A stretch of DNA of 19,434 nucleotides, from contig DJOW01000074.1 of NCBI GenBank assembly GCA_002437305.1, positions 1 to 19,434 of the forward strand, given 5' to 3'. Below, piece by piece: positions 7,921 through 14,840 of the stretch. How positions within the stretch are numbered: position 1 is the stretch's first letter; each line of letters starts with the position of its first letter. The notes under the pieces are model-generated. The model searched no databases. It saw only the letters and a list, made by a program, of their open reading frames with translations, and was not told the origin of the DNA. Source of the stretch: Bacteroidales bacterium UBA6428. GTDB lineage: Bacteria > Bacteroidota > Bacteroidia > Bacteroidales > UBA932. A program made the translations under genes and the position numbers.

Positions 7921-9231
7921 TTATTTTGCCCTCATGAAGATCTGCACCGGGCAGCCTTGAAGGTCGAAATGCTCCCTTAGCTTGTTCTCAAGAAACCTCT
8001 TGTAAGGTTCCTTGACGTACTGCGGCAGGTTGCAGAAGAACGCGAATGCCGGGAAGCGCGTAGGCAGCTGGGTCACATACTTGATCTTCACGTATTTGCC
8101 TTTCCATGCGGGAGGAGGGTAATTCTCTATCTCCGGAAGCATGGCTTCGTTCAGCCTTGCTGTGGAAAGTTTCCGTGAGTAGTTCCCGTAGACATGCTCG
8201 GCGGCGTCCAGGACGTCCATGATCCTTTGTTTCTTAACAACTGAAGTGAATATGATCGGAACGTCATCGAACGGAGCTATGCGGCGGCGCAGCGCGGCTT
8301 CATATTCCTTCATGGTGTTGCTGTCCTTGAGGAAGAGGTCCCATTTGTTGACAACCAGAACACAGGCCTTGCGGTTTCGCACGATCAGGTTGAATATGCT
8401 CATGTCCTGAGCCTCCATCCCGCTGTTCGCGTCGATCATCAGGATGCAGACATCGGAATGCTCGATAGCCCTTATGGAACGCATGACGGAATAGAACTCA
8501 AGATCCTCGTTGACCTTGGCTTTTCTGCGCATACCGGCGGTGTCCACGAGCATGAACTCATGTCCGAATTTGTTATAAAGTGTCGAGATTGAATCTCTTG
8601 TGGTTCCTGCCACAGGGGTTACGATGTTTCTTTCCTCCCCCAAAAGGGCATTCGTCAGCGAAGACTTGCCGACGTTCGGTTTCCCGACAATTGTTATGTG
8701 CGGAAGGTCAGGGCGTTCATCGTCCTGCTGTGGCTTCTCTTCCGGAAGCACGCGAAGCACTTCGTCCAATAGGTCACCTGTTCCGCTGCCGTTCGCCGAT
8801 GACGTGGCCCAGATCTCTCCCAGCCCCAATGAGTAGAACTGGTAGGCATCGAACATTTTCTCTCCTGAGTCCACCTTGTTGACACACAGCACTACCGGTT
8901 TTTTGCTCCGGCGCAGAATGTCTGCGATCTCGGAGTCGTAGTCTGTGATGCCTGCGGCGGCCTCTACCATGAATATCACTGCGTCAGCCTCCTCTATGGC
9001 GATCACGACCTGCTTGCGGATGGCCTCCTCAAACACATCGTCCGAATTGGTCGTCCAGCCTCCCGTGTCTACCACCGAGAATTCCTTTCCGCACCATCCA
9101 CACTTGCCGTAGTGGCGGTCTCTTGTCACGCCGGCTGTCTCGTCAACGATGGCCTGACGCATGCCGACAAGTCTGTTGAAAAGTGTGGATTTGCCTACGT
9201 TAGGGCGTCCCACTATAGCGACCAAACTCAT
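7921..9231 (-). CDS. der: Ribosome assembly GTPase Der (EngA)
   Basis: Der is an essential GTPase with two tandem G domains that acts in 50S subunit maturation. In 436 residues, domain 1 shows GRPNVGKS (8-15), DTGG (55-58) and NKVD (118-121). Domain 2 shows GKPNVGKS (183-190), DTAG (230-233) followed by MRRKAKV, and NKWD (295-298). A C-terminal KH-like domain with YVKIKYVTQ closes the protein. I choose the ATG at 9231, which starts directly at MSLVAIVGRPN. The frame extends upstream to 9309, but the added 26 residues have no family counterpart. The 81-bp gap to the upstream small gene is the widest inside this operon and is A-rich just before the start. An extra promoter there is possible, but I see no clear element. 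Confidence 0.96.
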   Translation of the reverse strand: MSLVAIVGRPNVGKSTLFNRLVGMRQAIVDETAGVTRDRHYGKCGWCGKEFSVVDTGGWTTNSDDVFEEAIRKQVVIAIEEADAVIFMVEAAAGITDYDSEIADILRRSKKPVVLCVNKVDSGEKMFDAYQFYSLGLGEIWATSSANGSGTGDLLDEVLRVLPEEKPQQDDERPDLPHITIVGKPNVGKSSLTNALLGEERNIVTPVAGTTRDSISTLYNKFGHEFMLVDTAGMRRKAKVNEDLEFYSVMRSIRAIEHSDVCILMIDANSGMEAQDMSIFNLIVRNRKACVLVVNKWDLFLKDSNTMKEYEAALRRRIAPFDDVPIIFTSVVKKQRIMDVLDAAEHVYGNYSRKLSTARLNEAMLPEIENYPPPAWKGKYVKIKYVTQLPTRFPAFAFFCNLPQYVKEPYKRFLENKLREHFDLQGCPVQIFMRAK

Positions 9232-9312
9232 AATATAATCGTTTTTTTTGGCAGGAGATTGCCAGAATGTTTTACATTGTGTCTGATTCCAACCGGCTAC
9301 TGCCGCCAATTG

Positions 9313-9597
9313 TCATTTGGAATCTTTCTTGTTGCCTCCGAACTCATATTCATAAAAACCACAACCCTTGCAGGCGTCGCTGTAGGAACCGGTGCACGAG
9401 GCGTTTCTTTTCGGTTTCTTCTTGGAGAAGATGTCCTCGTCCTGCTCCCTCATGCATTTGATTCCCATCTTGCGCATGTTCTCGTTGCGGCTGATCTCCG
9501 TCTCAGGGAACTTCCCGTTCTTCCGGAATATTATGTTGAAGCACATTCCGAGGACTCCTAGTCCAAGGAGGATTATCGCGGCGAGGACAGTTTTCAT
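9313..9597 (-). CDS. Small membrane protein with four cytoplasm- or periplasm-facing cysteines
   Basis: The protein has 94 residues. A single N-terminal hydrophobic helix (about 3-24) is followed by a basic, polar tail. Cysteines are at 19 (in the helix), 48, 68, 76 and 79; the last pair forms C-K-G-C. I have a general recollection of short Bacteroidetes proteins of this shape but cannot give a name or function. The ATG is 2 bp after the prs stop, so translation is probably coupled to prs. The Cys pattern (C48, C68, C76-x2-C79) could bind a metal or an iron-sulfur cluster, or form disulfides if the tail is periplasmic. Codon use matches the neighbours, so I take it as a real gene. The function is unknown. 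Confidence 0.72.
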   Translation of the reverse strand: MKTVLAAIILLGLGVLGMCFNIIFRKNGKFPETEISRNENMRKMGIKCMREQDEDIFSKKKPKRNASCTGSYSDACKGCGFYEYEFGGNKKDSK

Positions 9598-9599
9598 GT

Positions 9600-10571
9600 C
9601 TAGAAGATGAATTCAGTACTGATCGGCTCGTAGCGGTAGACCTTGCGGATTATGGACGCGAAAGTCTCGGTCATGGAGACAACCTTGATCTTGCTGGTGT
9701 CGGCGCCTTCCTTCAGAGGAATGGTGTCGGTCACGAACACTTCTTTCAGGCAGGAGTTGTTGATCCTGTCGTAGGCAGGGCCGGAAAGCACAGCGTGTGT
9801 GGCGCAGGCCCTCACGCTTGCCGCGCCTTTCTCCATAAGTACATCGGCGGCTTTCACGAGGGTACCGGCGGTGTCGATAAGGTCGTCGACGATCACCACA
9901 TTCTTTCCCTCTACCTCTCCGATCGCGGTAATCGAGGCCACCACATTCGCTCTCTCTCGTGACTTGTGGCAGATGATCACCGGACAGGCAAGATCCTTGG
10001 CATAAGCGTTCGCCCTCTTGGCACCTCCCATGTCCGGGGCGGCTATCGCAAGATTCTCGATGTTCAGGGACCTCAGATAAGGGATAAAGACCTTGCTGGC
10101 GTAGATGTGGTCCACAGGCAGGTCGAAGAATCCCTGGATCTGGTCGGCATGGAGGTCGCAGGTCATGATCCTGTCCACTCCGGCGGCTGTCAGAAGGTTC
10201 GCCACGAGTTTCGCTCCGATGGAGACGCGCGGTTTGTCCTTGCGGTCCTGCCTGGCCCATCCGAAGTACGGCATCACGGCGATCACCTTGTCCGCCGAGG
10301 CCCTTTTTGCCGCGTCGATGGTCAGAAGAAGCTCCATCAGATTCTCAGTCGGTGGAAAAGTGGACTGCAGGATGAACACGGTCGCGCCCCTGACGCTGTC
10401 CGTGAATGACGGCACGAATTCACCATCGCTGAACTGGGTGACCTCCGAAGCTCCGAGATGGTACTTCTCGCCGACTCCCTCGCCGATCTTGTTCAATTCG
10501 CCGACAACCTTGCAAGCAAAGTCTTTGGAGGCCCTGCAGGCAAACAATTCCATTCTGTGTTCGATGTACAT
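9600..10571 (-). CDS. prs: Ribose-phosphate pyrophosphokinase (PRPP synthetase)
   Basis: Prs makes 5-phosphoribosyl-1-pyrophosphate from ribose 5-phosphate and ATP for nucleotide, NAD, histidine and tryptophan synthesis. In 323 residues I see FSDGEFVPSF near 47-56, PYFGWARQDRKDKPR at 101-115, the catalytic DLHADQIQGFFDLPVDH stretch at 139-155, and the PRPP-binding loop VVIVDDLIDTAGTL at 225-238. The flexible catalytic loop reads HKSRERANVV at 202-211, instead of the KRR-type loop of many bacterial enzymes, but keeps a Lys and two Arg. The start is either ATG 10571, giving a 9-bp gap from engB, or ATG 10553 (residue 7). Both leave the fold intact. The nicotinate phosphoribosyltransferase at 14962-16473 is a PRPP consumer in the same window, on another transcript. 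Confidence 0.95.
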   Translation of the reverse strand: MYIEHRMELFACRASKDFACKVVGELNKIGEGVGEKYHLGASEVTQFSDGEFVPSFTDSVRGATVFILQSTFPPTENLMELLLTIDAAKRASADKVIAVMPYFGWARQDRKDKPRVSIGAKLVANLLTAAGVDRIMTCDLHADQIQGFFDLPVDHIYASKVFIPYLRSLNIENLAIAAPDMGGAKRANAYAKDLACPVIICHKSRERANVVASITAIGEVEGKNVVIVDDLIDTAGTLVKAADVLMEKGAASVRACATHAVLSGPAYDRINNSCLKEVFVTDTIPLKEGADTSKIKVVSMTETFASIIRKVYRYEPISTEFIF

Positions 10572-10580
10572 TGCGCTATG

Positions 10581-11174
10581 CTATAAGTTTATGTATTGTT
10601 GAATATAATCAAGTATCTCCTCTTTCCCGGCTCCTGTCACCGCGCTGGAGGCAAACATCGGAGGCATCTCCTCCCATTCCTCCGACAGGATTTCCCGGTC
10701 CCGCTCGATCTGTGCCTTGAGGGCGTTGGGGCCAAGCTTGTCTCCTTTCGTGAATATTATCGCGAAAGGTATCCCGTTCTCCCCCAGATTGGCCAGAAAC
10801 TCCCTGTCAATCTTGGTGATGTCATGTCGGGAGTCGATCAGAACGAACAGAATGACCATCTCCCCGGACCTCAAGATGTAGTCATTTATCATCTTGCGCA
10901 ATTCCTCGCGTCCTTCTTTTGAGACCTTGGCGAAGCCATAGCCGGGAAGATCCACAAGGTACCAACTGTCGTTGATGATGAAATGATTGATGAGTTTTGT
11001 CTTTCCTGGGGTGGATGAAGTCTTCGCTAGTTTGCTGTTGCCGCACAACATGTTGATCAGCGATGACTTGCCGACATTCGAACGCCCTATGAAAGCGAAC
11101 TCCGGCAGTCTGCGGGAGGGCTTCTGGCTTGCTCTGGTGCAGCTGCCTGCGAATTTTGCTTCAATTATGTTCAT
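10581..11174 (-). CDS. engB: Ribosome biogenesis GTPase EngB (YsxC/YihA)
   Basis: This single-domain GTPase is needed for late 50S assembly. The ATG at 11174 gives 197 residues, a normal family length. The frame continues to 11279, but those 35 codons run through the promoter region and overlap xseA. Motifs are G1 GRSNVGKS at 30-37, G2 region SSTPGKTKLINHF at 53-65, G3 DLPGYGFAKV at 75-84, G4 TKGDKL at 142-147 and G5 SSAVTGAGKEEI at 176-187. Der, further down the same strand, is another 50S GTPase, and RluD modifies 23S rRNA, so the operon is weighted toward large-subunit maturation. The gene is the first of the presumed seven-gene minus-strand operon. Confidence 0.95.
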   Translation of the reverse strand: MNIIEAKFAGSCTRASQKPSRRLPEFAFIGRSNVGKSSLINMLCGNSKLAKTSSTPGKTKLINHFIINDSWYLVDLPGYGFAKVSKEGREELRKMINDYILRSGEMVILFVLIDSRHDITKIDREFLANLGENGIPFAIIFTKGDKLGPNALKAQIERDREILSEEWEEMPPMFASSAVTGAGKEEILDYIQQYINL

Positions 11175-11202
11175 CTTTCCTTCAGTCTCTGGGATTCTTT
11201 TA

Positions 11203-11210
11203 CAAAGATA
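11203..11210 (-). promoter_or_regulatory. -7 promoter element for the engB operon
   Basis: On the minus strand this reads TATCTTTG, an exact match to the Bacteroidetes primary-sigma -7 consensus TAnnTTTG. It sits 29 bp upstream of the engB ATG. I do not see a good TTTG -33 element at the expected spacing, so the call rests on the -7 element and its position. Confidence 0.45.
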
Positions 11211-11222
11211 GTGGATTTTTGT

Positions 11223-11230
11223 TAAATTTG
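11223..11230 (+). promoter_or_regulatory. -7 promoter element for xseA
   Basis: The sequence TAAATTTG matches TAnnTTTG and lies 20 bp before the xseA ATG, which would give a leader of about 13 nt. A TTTTAC stretch near 11198-11203 is a weak -33 candidate. The element is 12 bp from the oppositely oriented engB -7 element, so the two promoters would share or compete for one site. Confidence 0.4.
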
Positions 11231-11250
11231 TAAGAGATAGATCTGTTATT

Positions 11251-12684
11251 ATGGAAAAGAAGTACATAGACCTGTTCACCCTTCAGGCTCATTTGAAGGC
11301 AGTGGTCGAGGGCTCGTTCCCTCAGAGGCTCTGGGTGAAGGCAGAGATCAGCAGCCTGAGCCGCAAGCAGAACGGTCACTGCTACCTTGAATTGTCTCAG
11401 AGCGAGGGAGGGGGAGTGGTGGCGAAGAGCCGCGCCACTGTCTGGGCTTTCCGCTGGAACATCATCGACCAGAAGTTCCGGAGTGTGACAGGCTCGGCTC
11501 TTGAGGCAGGGATGGACATCCTTGCCAGCGTTCAGGTCAGCTATCACCCGGTGTATGGATTTTCCTTGAACATAGACGACATAGATCCTGAGTTCACCCT
11601 CGGCGCTGGCGAACGCCGCCGGCAGGAAACAATCGAGCGGCTCACGAGAGAGGGGCTGCTCGATCTTCAGAAGCGCCTGCGGCTCCCCGCGCTGCCATAT
11701 TCATTGGCGGTGATTTCCGCTCCGGGTGCTGCGGGTTTCGGGGACTTCCGCCATCATCTGATGGACAATGAATATGGCTTCGTGTTCAACGTGAGGCTGT
11801 TCGAGGCTCTGATGCAGGGGGACGGCGCACCGGCTTCGATAATGGCGGCTTTCGGGGAGATTCTGTCCTCCCCGGTCCATTACGACGCGGTGCTGATCAT
11901 GCGCGGAGGAGGCTCGGACTTGGATCTGGCCTGCTTTGACGACTACGATCTTGCCGTGGCCATCGCCCGTTGCCCCGTGCCTGTCTTCACCGCGATCGGC
12001 CATGACAAGGACCATCATGTCGCGGACATGGTGGCGAACACTTTCGTCAAGACTCCGACCGCCCTGGCAGACCTGTTCCTTGACTGTTACATCGCCGAGG
12101 ATCAGCGTCTGGGCACTCTGGAGTCCCGGCTTATGATGTCGTTTGGCAACCGATTGTCGGCCATGTCCTCCCGCATTGATCTGTTAGAGGCTCGTGTCCG
12201 CCGTCAGGCTGACGCCCGTGTGTCGGACGCGATGCACAAGGTGGAGATTCTGGGCGCGGCCCTGACGAAAGCCGTCGAGAACAGGATCACCGGTCAGGAG
12301 CATCTTTTGGACAGACTGTCCGACAGGGTCTTGCACGGTGCTGACAGAAGTGTCTACAAGGCCGGATCTCTTTTGGACAAGATTGAGCAGCGGCTGAAAG
12401 GCCGTGTGGGAGTTGTTCTTTCCGGAGCCTTGTCCCATCTTATGATGATGGAGACCAAGATCTCCTCCAATGATCCCCGCAACATTCTCCGCAAAGGTTT
12501 TGTTCTGGCCTTGGACAGGGACGGAGTGAAGATGAACTCCGCCACCAAGACCCGTGTCGGAGACCGTGTGCGGATGATGTTCGCCGACGGAACCGTCAAG
12601 TGCGGTGTCGTCGAGGTGGATCTGAAGAGCAATGTCCCCGGAAGCGAGGATGAGTCCCTTCCGGCAATCAGTGAGATTGGTTAG
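11251..12684 (+). CDS. xseA: Exodeoxyribonuclease VII large subunit
   Basis: XseA is the catalytic subunit of exonuclease VII, which degrades single-stranded DNA from either end during repair. The 477-residue protein starts with an OB-fold (about 5-110, including LWVKAEISSLSRKQNGHCYLEL). The catalytic core includes SLAVISAPGAAGFGDFRHHL at 151-170, IMRGGGSDLDLACFDDYDLA at 216-235 and AIGHDKDHHVADMVANTFVKTPTA at 248-271. Residues about 280-420 are a long helical coiled-coil segment where the small subunit binds. The C-terminus has the conserved ILRKGFVLA element. The ATG at 11251 is the only start giving a full OB-fold. xseB follows after 82 bp that contain a palindromic repeat. Confidence 0.95.
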   Translation: MEKKYIDLFTLQAHLKAVVEGSFPQRLWVKAEISSLSRKQNGHCYLELSQSEGGGVVAKSRATVWAFRWNIIDQKFRSVTGSALEAGMDILASVQVSYHPVYGFSLNIDDIDPEFTLGAGERRRQETIERLTREGLLDLQKRLRLPALPYSLAVISAPGAAGFGDFRHHLMDNEYGFVFNVRLFEALMQGDGAPASIMAAFGEILSSPVHYDAVLIMRGGGSDLDLACFDDYDLAVAIARCPVPVFTAIGHDKDHHVADMVANTFVKTPTALADLFLDCYIAEDQRLGTLESRLMMSFGNRLSAMSSRIDLLEARVRRQADARVSDAMHKVEILGAALTKAVENRITGQEHLLDRLSDRVLHGADRSVYKAGSLLDKIEQRLKGRVGVVLSGALSHLMMMETKISSNDPRNILRKGFVLALDRDGVKMNSATKTRVGDRVRMMFADGTVKCGVVEVDLKSNVPGSEDESLPAISEIG

Positions 12685-12693
12685 GCCGCAGAT

Positions 12694-12719
12694 CGGCCCC
12701 TGAGCCTGTCGAAGGACCG
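12694..12719 (+). repeat. Palindromic dispersed repeat, copy 1 (core TGAGCCTGTCGAA)
   Basis: The core TGAGCCTGTCGAA (12701-12713) is flanked by imperfect arms CGGCCC and GGACCG. It lies between xseA and xseB, and is the least symmetric of three copies in the window (others at 16649-16695 and 19072-19096). The core is kept while the arms differ between copies. I recall similar GAGCCTGTCGAAG repeats being abundant in many bacterial genomes, but cannot check here. Confidence 0.6.
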
Positions 12720-12766
12720 AATGACCGAAGAAACAAATCAATATTTTAAGCAATCAACAAAAACCA

Positions 12767-12961
12767 ATGAATATGTCAGAGAAGAAATTCGATTACACAA
12801 AGGCGGTCGCCGAACTGGACGAGATCGCCGCAAAGGTAGAGGACCCGTCCACCAGCCTGGATGACATCGGCGCCCTCGTGAAGCGCTCCAAGGAACTAAT
12901 AGAGTCCTGCCGCCAGTACCTCCGCACCGTCCGTGACTCCATCGATGACACCAAGGAATAA
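12767..12961 (+). CDS. xseB: Exodeoxyribonuclease VII small subunit
   Basis: The 64-residue protein has the XseB pattern: FDYTKAVAELDEIAAKVEDPSTSLDDIGALVKRSKELIESCRQYL. That is two amphipathic helices joined by a short loop containing S-L-D-D, where most homologues have a similar S-L-x-x. Several small subunits bind the coiled coil of XseA and are needed for activity. It lies directly downstream of xseA, as in many genomes. ATG 12767 and ATG 12773 (residue 3) are both possible starts. A strong hairpin follows at 13028-13062. Confidence 0.93.
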   Translation: MNMSEKKFDYTKAVAELDEIAAKVEDPSTSLDDIGALVKRSKELIESCRQYLRTVRDSIDDTKE

Positions 12962-13027
12962 CCTCCTGTCACTGCGTCTGCTGAAGACTAGCGCCTAATC
13001 CCTTCGGTAGCATTTTCGGCCTCTTTT

Positions 13028-13062
13028 GCTTCCCAAGAGTGCATCCTGCACTCTTGGGAAGC
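13028..13062 (+). terminator. Intrinsic terminator after xseAB
   Basis: A 16-bp perfect stem (13028-13043 with 13047-13062, GCTTCCCAAGAGTGCA) has a 3-nt loop TCC and is followed by GTTTTCCCC. A weaker hairpin, CACTTTT/AAAAGTG, follows at about 13070-13092. Placed 66 bp after xseB, it probably ends the xseAB transcript. The remaining bases up to the next gene hold only the candidate operator described separately and a near-palindrome at 13107-13122. Confidence 0.7.
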
Positions 13063-13172
13063 GTTTTCCCCACTTTTTTGTCACCCAAAAGTGCTACGAT
13101 CCGTTGGACTTTTGCAAAGGTCGTACAATCCTAGAATCATCAGTGATTTTATGTGTTTTCAAAAATAATGGT

Positions 13173-13188
13173 TATATTCGTGAATATA
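13173..13188 (+). promoter_or_regulatory. Promoter-like -7 element inside a palindrome, upstream of the MNT gene
   Basis: TATATTCG (13173-13180) fits the -7 consensus TAnnTTTG with one mismatch. It is also the left half of a perfect palindrome, TATATTC-GT-GAATATA. It ends 17 bp before the MNT start at 13206. A palindrome over a promoter suits autoregulation by a toxin-antitoxin complex, but this is inference. Confidence 0.35.
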
Positions 13189-13205
13189 AGAAGAATAGTT
13201 GTCTT

Positions 13206-13516
13206 ATGAGAAGGCCGGAGATAGTCAAGCAGATAAAGTCTGTGATCAATGAGGCCGCTCCTACGGCGATGGCCATTTTGTTTGGGTCTGAGGCCAGAGG
13301 GGATGCGAGGGAAGATAGCGACATTGATGTTTTGGTTTTGCTGGGCAAGGATCATCTGACTTATGAAGATGAGAACGTTGTCCGTTGGCCGTTGTATCAG
13401 TTGGAAATCAAGACGGGAGTGTCAATATTATTATGTCGCGAAAATCCTGGGAGTCAAGGCAGGTCAAGACCCCGTTGTTCTATTCCAATATCGTCAGGGA
13501 GGGCATTGTGTTATGA
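13206..13516 (+). pseudogene. MNT-domain nucleotidyltransferase, frameshifted
   Basis: The minimal nucleotidyltransferase signature GSEARGDAREDSDIDVLV is clear at about residues 25-42, including the G-S and D-x-D metal-binding residues. The frame is correct from ATG 13206 to about 13425. Family-like sequence then resumes in another frame as IMSRKSWESRQVKTP and FYSNIVREGIVL, ending at TGA 13516. The span is 311 nt, one short of a whole number of codons, so a single-base deletion around 13421-13432 (ATTATTA run) explains it. MNT proteins are antitoxins that AMPylate or otherwise neutralise a HEPN partner, and a HEPN gene overlaps by ATGA. The frame runs back to 13026, but that part crosses the terminator and is not coding. 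A sequencing error cannot be excluded. Confidence 0.82.
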
Positions 13517-14021
13517 AAGAGACAATCACTTTGCAGACGAAATAGAAATATTGAATATGATTACAGGCGAAATCAAAAACAGGATAGACCAGATTCGGGA
13601 CACATTCTGGACTGGGGGCATCACCAACTCGATGCCCATTCTGGAGCAGATGACGTACCTCTTCTTTATGAAGATGCTCGATGACGCGCAGGACAAGAAG
13701 GAAGCGGAATTGCTTCCCAAAGAATCCTTCTTCAACGCTGCGGTCAATCGTTTGTCCTATGCCTGCTATTACGCTGCGGTTGCTCTTTTGCTGAAGAATG
13801 ATATTCCGGCACAGACTCACAATGGTGCGAAAACGATGATGGGCCTTCATTTCGTATCCAAAGGAATCTTGTCGATAGAGGACGGATAATTATTCTCGAC
13901 ACTTTTTGAAAAAAGGCACAGCAGTGATTATGATGACTTCGTCTATTGCGACAAGGAAATGATTGATGCTCTTACTCCGAAGGCAGAGTCCTTCATTAAA
14001 ACTATTCAGAATCTTTTATGA
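13513..14021 (+). pseudogene. HEPN-domain protein (MNT partner), chimeric and interrupted
   Basis: The gene begins at ATG 13513, overlapping the MNT stop as ATGA, with MKETITLQTK and then a stop codon at 13543. HEPN sequence reappears from about 13710 in the frame of 13206: LLPKESFFNAAVNRLSYACY, then YAAVALLLKNDIPAQTH and KTMMGLHFVSKGILSIEDG. A TAA at 13887-13889 interrupts it. The same frame then continues as LFSTLFEKRHSSDYDDFVYC and KEMIDALTPKAESFIKTIQ to TGA 14021. The A-A-x-N-R-x-x-Y-A-C-Y-Y-A pattern is typical of HEPN (PF05168-type) proteins. TAA probably replaced a Lys codon (AAA to TAA). The segment 13543-13709 is foreign, from hsdM. Such proteins are RNase-like toxins in MNT-HEPN pairs. 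This copy must be inactive unless a fragment retains activity. Confidence 0.8.
13557..13709 (+). pseudogene. 5' fragment of a type I restriction methyltransferase gene (hsdM) embedded in the HEPN gene
   Basis: From ATG 13557 the translation is MITGEIKNRIDQIRDTFWTG followed by GITNSMPILEQMTYLFFMKM and LDDAQDKKEAE. This is the typical N-terminus of HsdM subunits of type I restriction-modification systems (helical N-terminal domain, with W-x-x-G-I-T-N and L-E-Q-M-T-Y-L-F-F-x-K-x-L-D). About 50 residues are present, and no catalytic NPPF motif or SAM-binding region follows. The fragment is fused in frame to HEPN sequence near 13707-13712. A short piece of its own upstream DNA (13543-13556) came with it. 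The right boundary is approximate. Confidence 0.72.
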
Positions 14022-14146
14022 CAGTCTGCCAAAGCCGGACGAGGTCGCAGCCATTCTCGGACTGGGACCTCCAATCGTTCCTCAATGCCGAGACCCCGGC
14101 CTTTGTCAGTTACATCCGCAAGCTTCACGACGTGATCGCCGTTTAG
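14018..14146 (+). CDS. Unrecognised 42-residue ORF, probably a remnant
   Basis: The ATG overlaps the terminal TGA of the HEPN remnant (ATGA). The product includes FSDWDLQSFLNAETPAFVSY followed by IRKLHDVIAV, which looks like genuine protein rather than random translation. I cannot assign a family. It ends 9 bp before the first repeat half-site at 14155, and is probably the tail of a gene whose front has been lost. The overlapping start may be fortuitous. Confidence 0.3.
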   Translation: MTVCQSRTRSQPFSDWDLQSFLNAETPAFVSYIRKLHDVIAV

Positions 14147-14154
14147 TTTTATGA

Positions 14155-14358
14155 ACCCCGACAAGCGCGATAATTCCTTTTTTTGCTCTTGTCGGAGTTC
14201 AAATCTACCTCGACGAGAGCGAATAATTGGGAGTATGCGCTTGTAGATGACTAGCACATCTTGACGGGAGCAGGAATGTATATATTTGCTCTTGTCGGGG
14301 GACAATAATATGGTGACAGGAGCGAAAAGGGGGTCAATTGCTTCTGTTGAAGTGACAG
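14155..14358. repeat. Cluster 1 of ~52-bp units with alternating inverted half-sites
   Basis: Three successive units start at 14185, 14237 and 14288 (spacing 52 and 51 bp). A preceding half-unit is at 14155-14184 and a terminal half-unit begins at 14340. Each full unit has a left half-site like GCTCTTGTCGGGG and, 21-22 bp later, a right half-site like CCTCGACGAGAGC, its near reverse complement. The result is an alternating array that can fold into hairpins in two registers. Units are diverged from each other (unit at 14237 most). The last half-unit ends at the stop codon of the ATPase remnant. Function unknown. Confidence 0.7.
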
Positions 14359-14760
14359 CTAGTAGATGAACCCGAACATCCAGAGAGGAATCTTGTTCTG
14401 GAAGGCGTATTCGATGTCATCCGCTACCACATAACCATCTGTGACATCAGCGATTTGCTTCTTTCCTTTCTTGCGTCCTCCGACCTCAAAGGTTCTTCCG
14501 TCAATATCGAAGTCGGAAACCTGTGATTCCAGTACGGTATGTGACCGCTTCATCCAGCAGAGGAACATCGTTTCCCGTACATTGCCTACATTTGGCTCGG
14601 ATTCCGACAGGGCATACATCATGTTAGGGTTCTCCAGATAGAGTTTGTCCATTTTACGCAGTATGGAATTGCCGTTCGCCTTCATTTTCAAGGTGCTGAC
14701 AAGTTCGGCTTTTTCCAGATATTCCAAATATTGCGGGAGACTGTTCCTCGGTGCTGATAG
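14359..14760 (-). pseudogene. C-terminal remnant of a DUF4143-type AAA ATPase
   Basis: Recognisable sequence runs from about LSAPRNSLPQYLEYLEKAEL (14760) through KMDKLYLENPNMMYALSESE, NVGNVRETMFLCWMKRSH and TFEVGGRKKGKKQIADVTDG to IPLWMFGFIY and TAG. This is the C-terminal domain (DUF4143) of a common bacterial and archaeal ATPase family of about 380-400 residues, present here as 133 residues. The Walker A and B part is missing. The open frame extends to 14856, but residues upstream of 14760 do not look like the family. Bases 14761-14820 contain the inverted repeat AAAATTGCA/TGCAATTTT (14780-14807), possibly a trace of the rearrangement. The remnant is bracketed by the two repeat clusters. 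No functional protein is expected. Confidence 0.78.
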
Positions 14761-14840
14761 TTGCGTGCACAAAATTAAGAAAATTGCATGAAACATCGTG
14801 CAATTTTCGCAAAATTCTGATCGGGTAACGGTGCGATTTA

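Noticed and set aside
9240..9262. Terminator between the small membrane gene and der (TGGCA/TGCCA next to a run of eight A/T)
   Set aside because: On the transcribed strand the run following the stem is A, not U. It looks like the A-rich region usual before Bacteroidetes starts.
13026..13205. Open frame continuous with the MNT gene
   Set aside because: It runs through the 16-bp terminator stem and the promoter-like palindrome. MNT homology starts at 13206.
14006..14305. 99-codon minus-strand ORF across repeat cluster 1
   Set aside because: It is built from repeat units and antisense to the 42-residue ORF. It shows no protein-like pattern, and the repeats do not keep a common frame.
14185..14339. 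Interpretation of cluster 1 as a CRISPR array
   Set aside because: The half-sites alternate in orientation and divergence is spread over the whole unit. There is no constant repeat with unique spacers.
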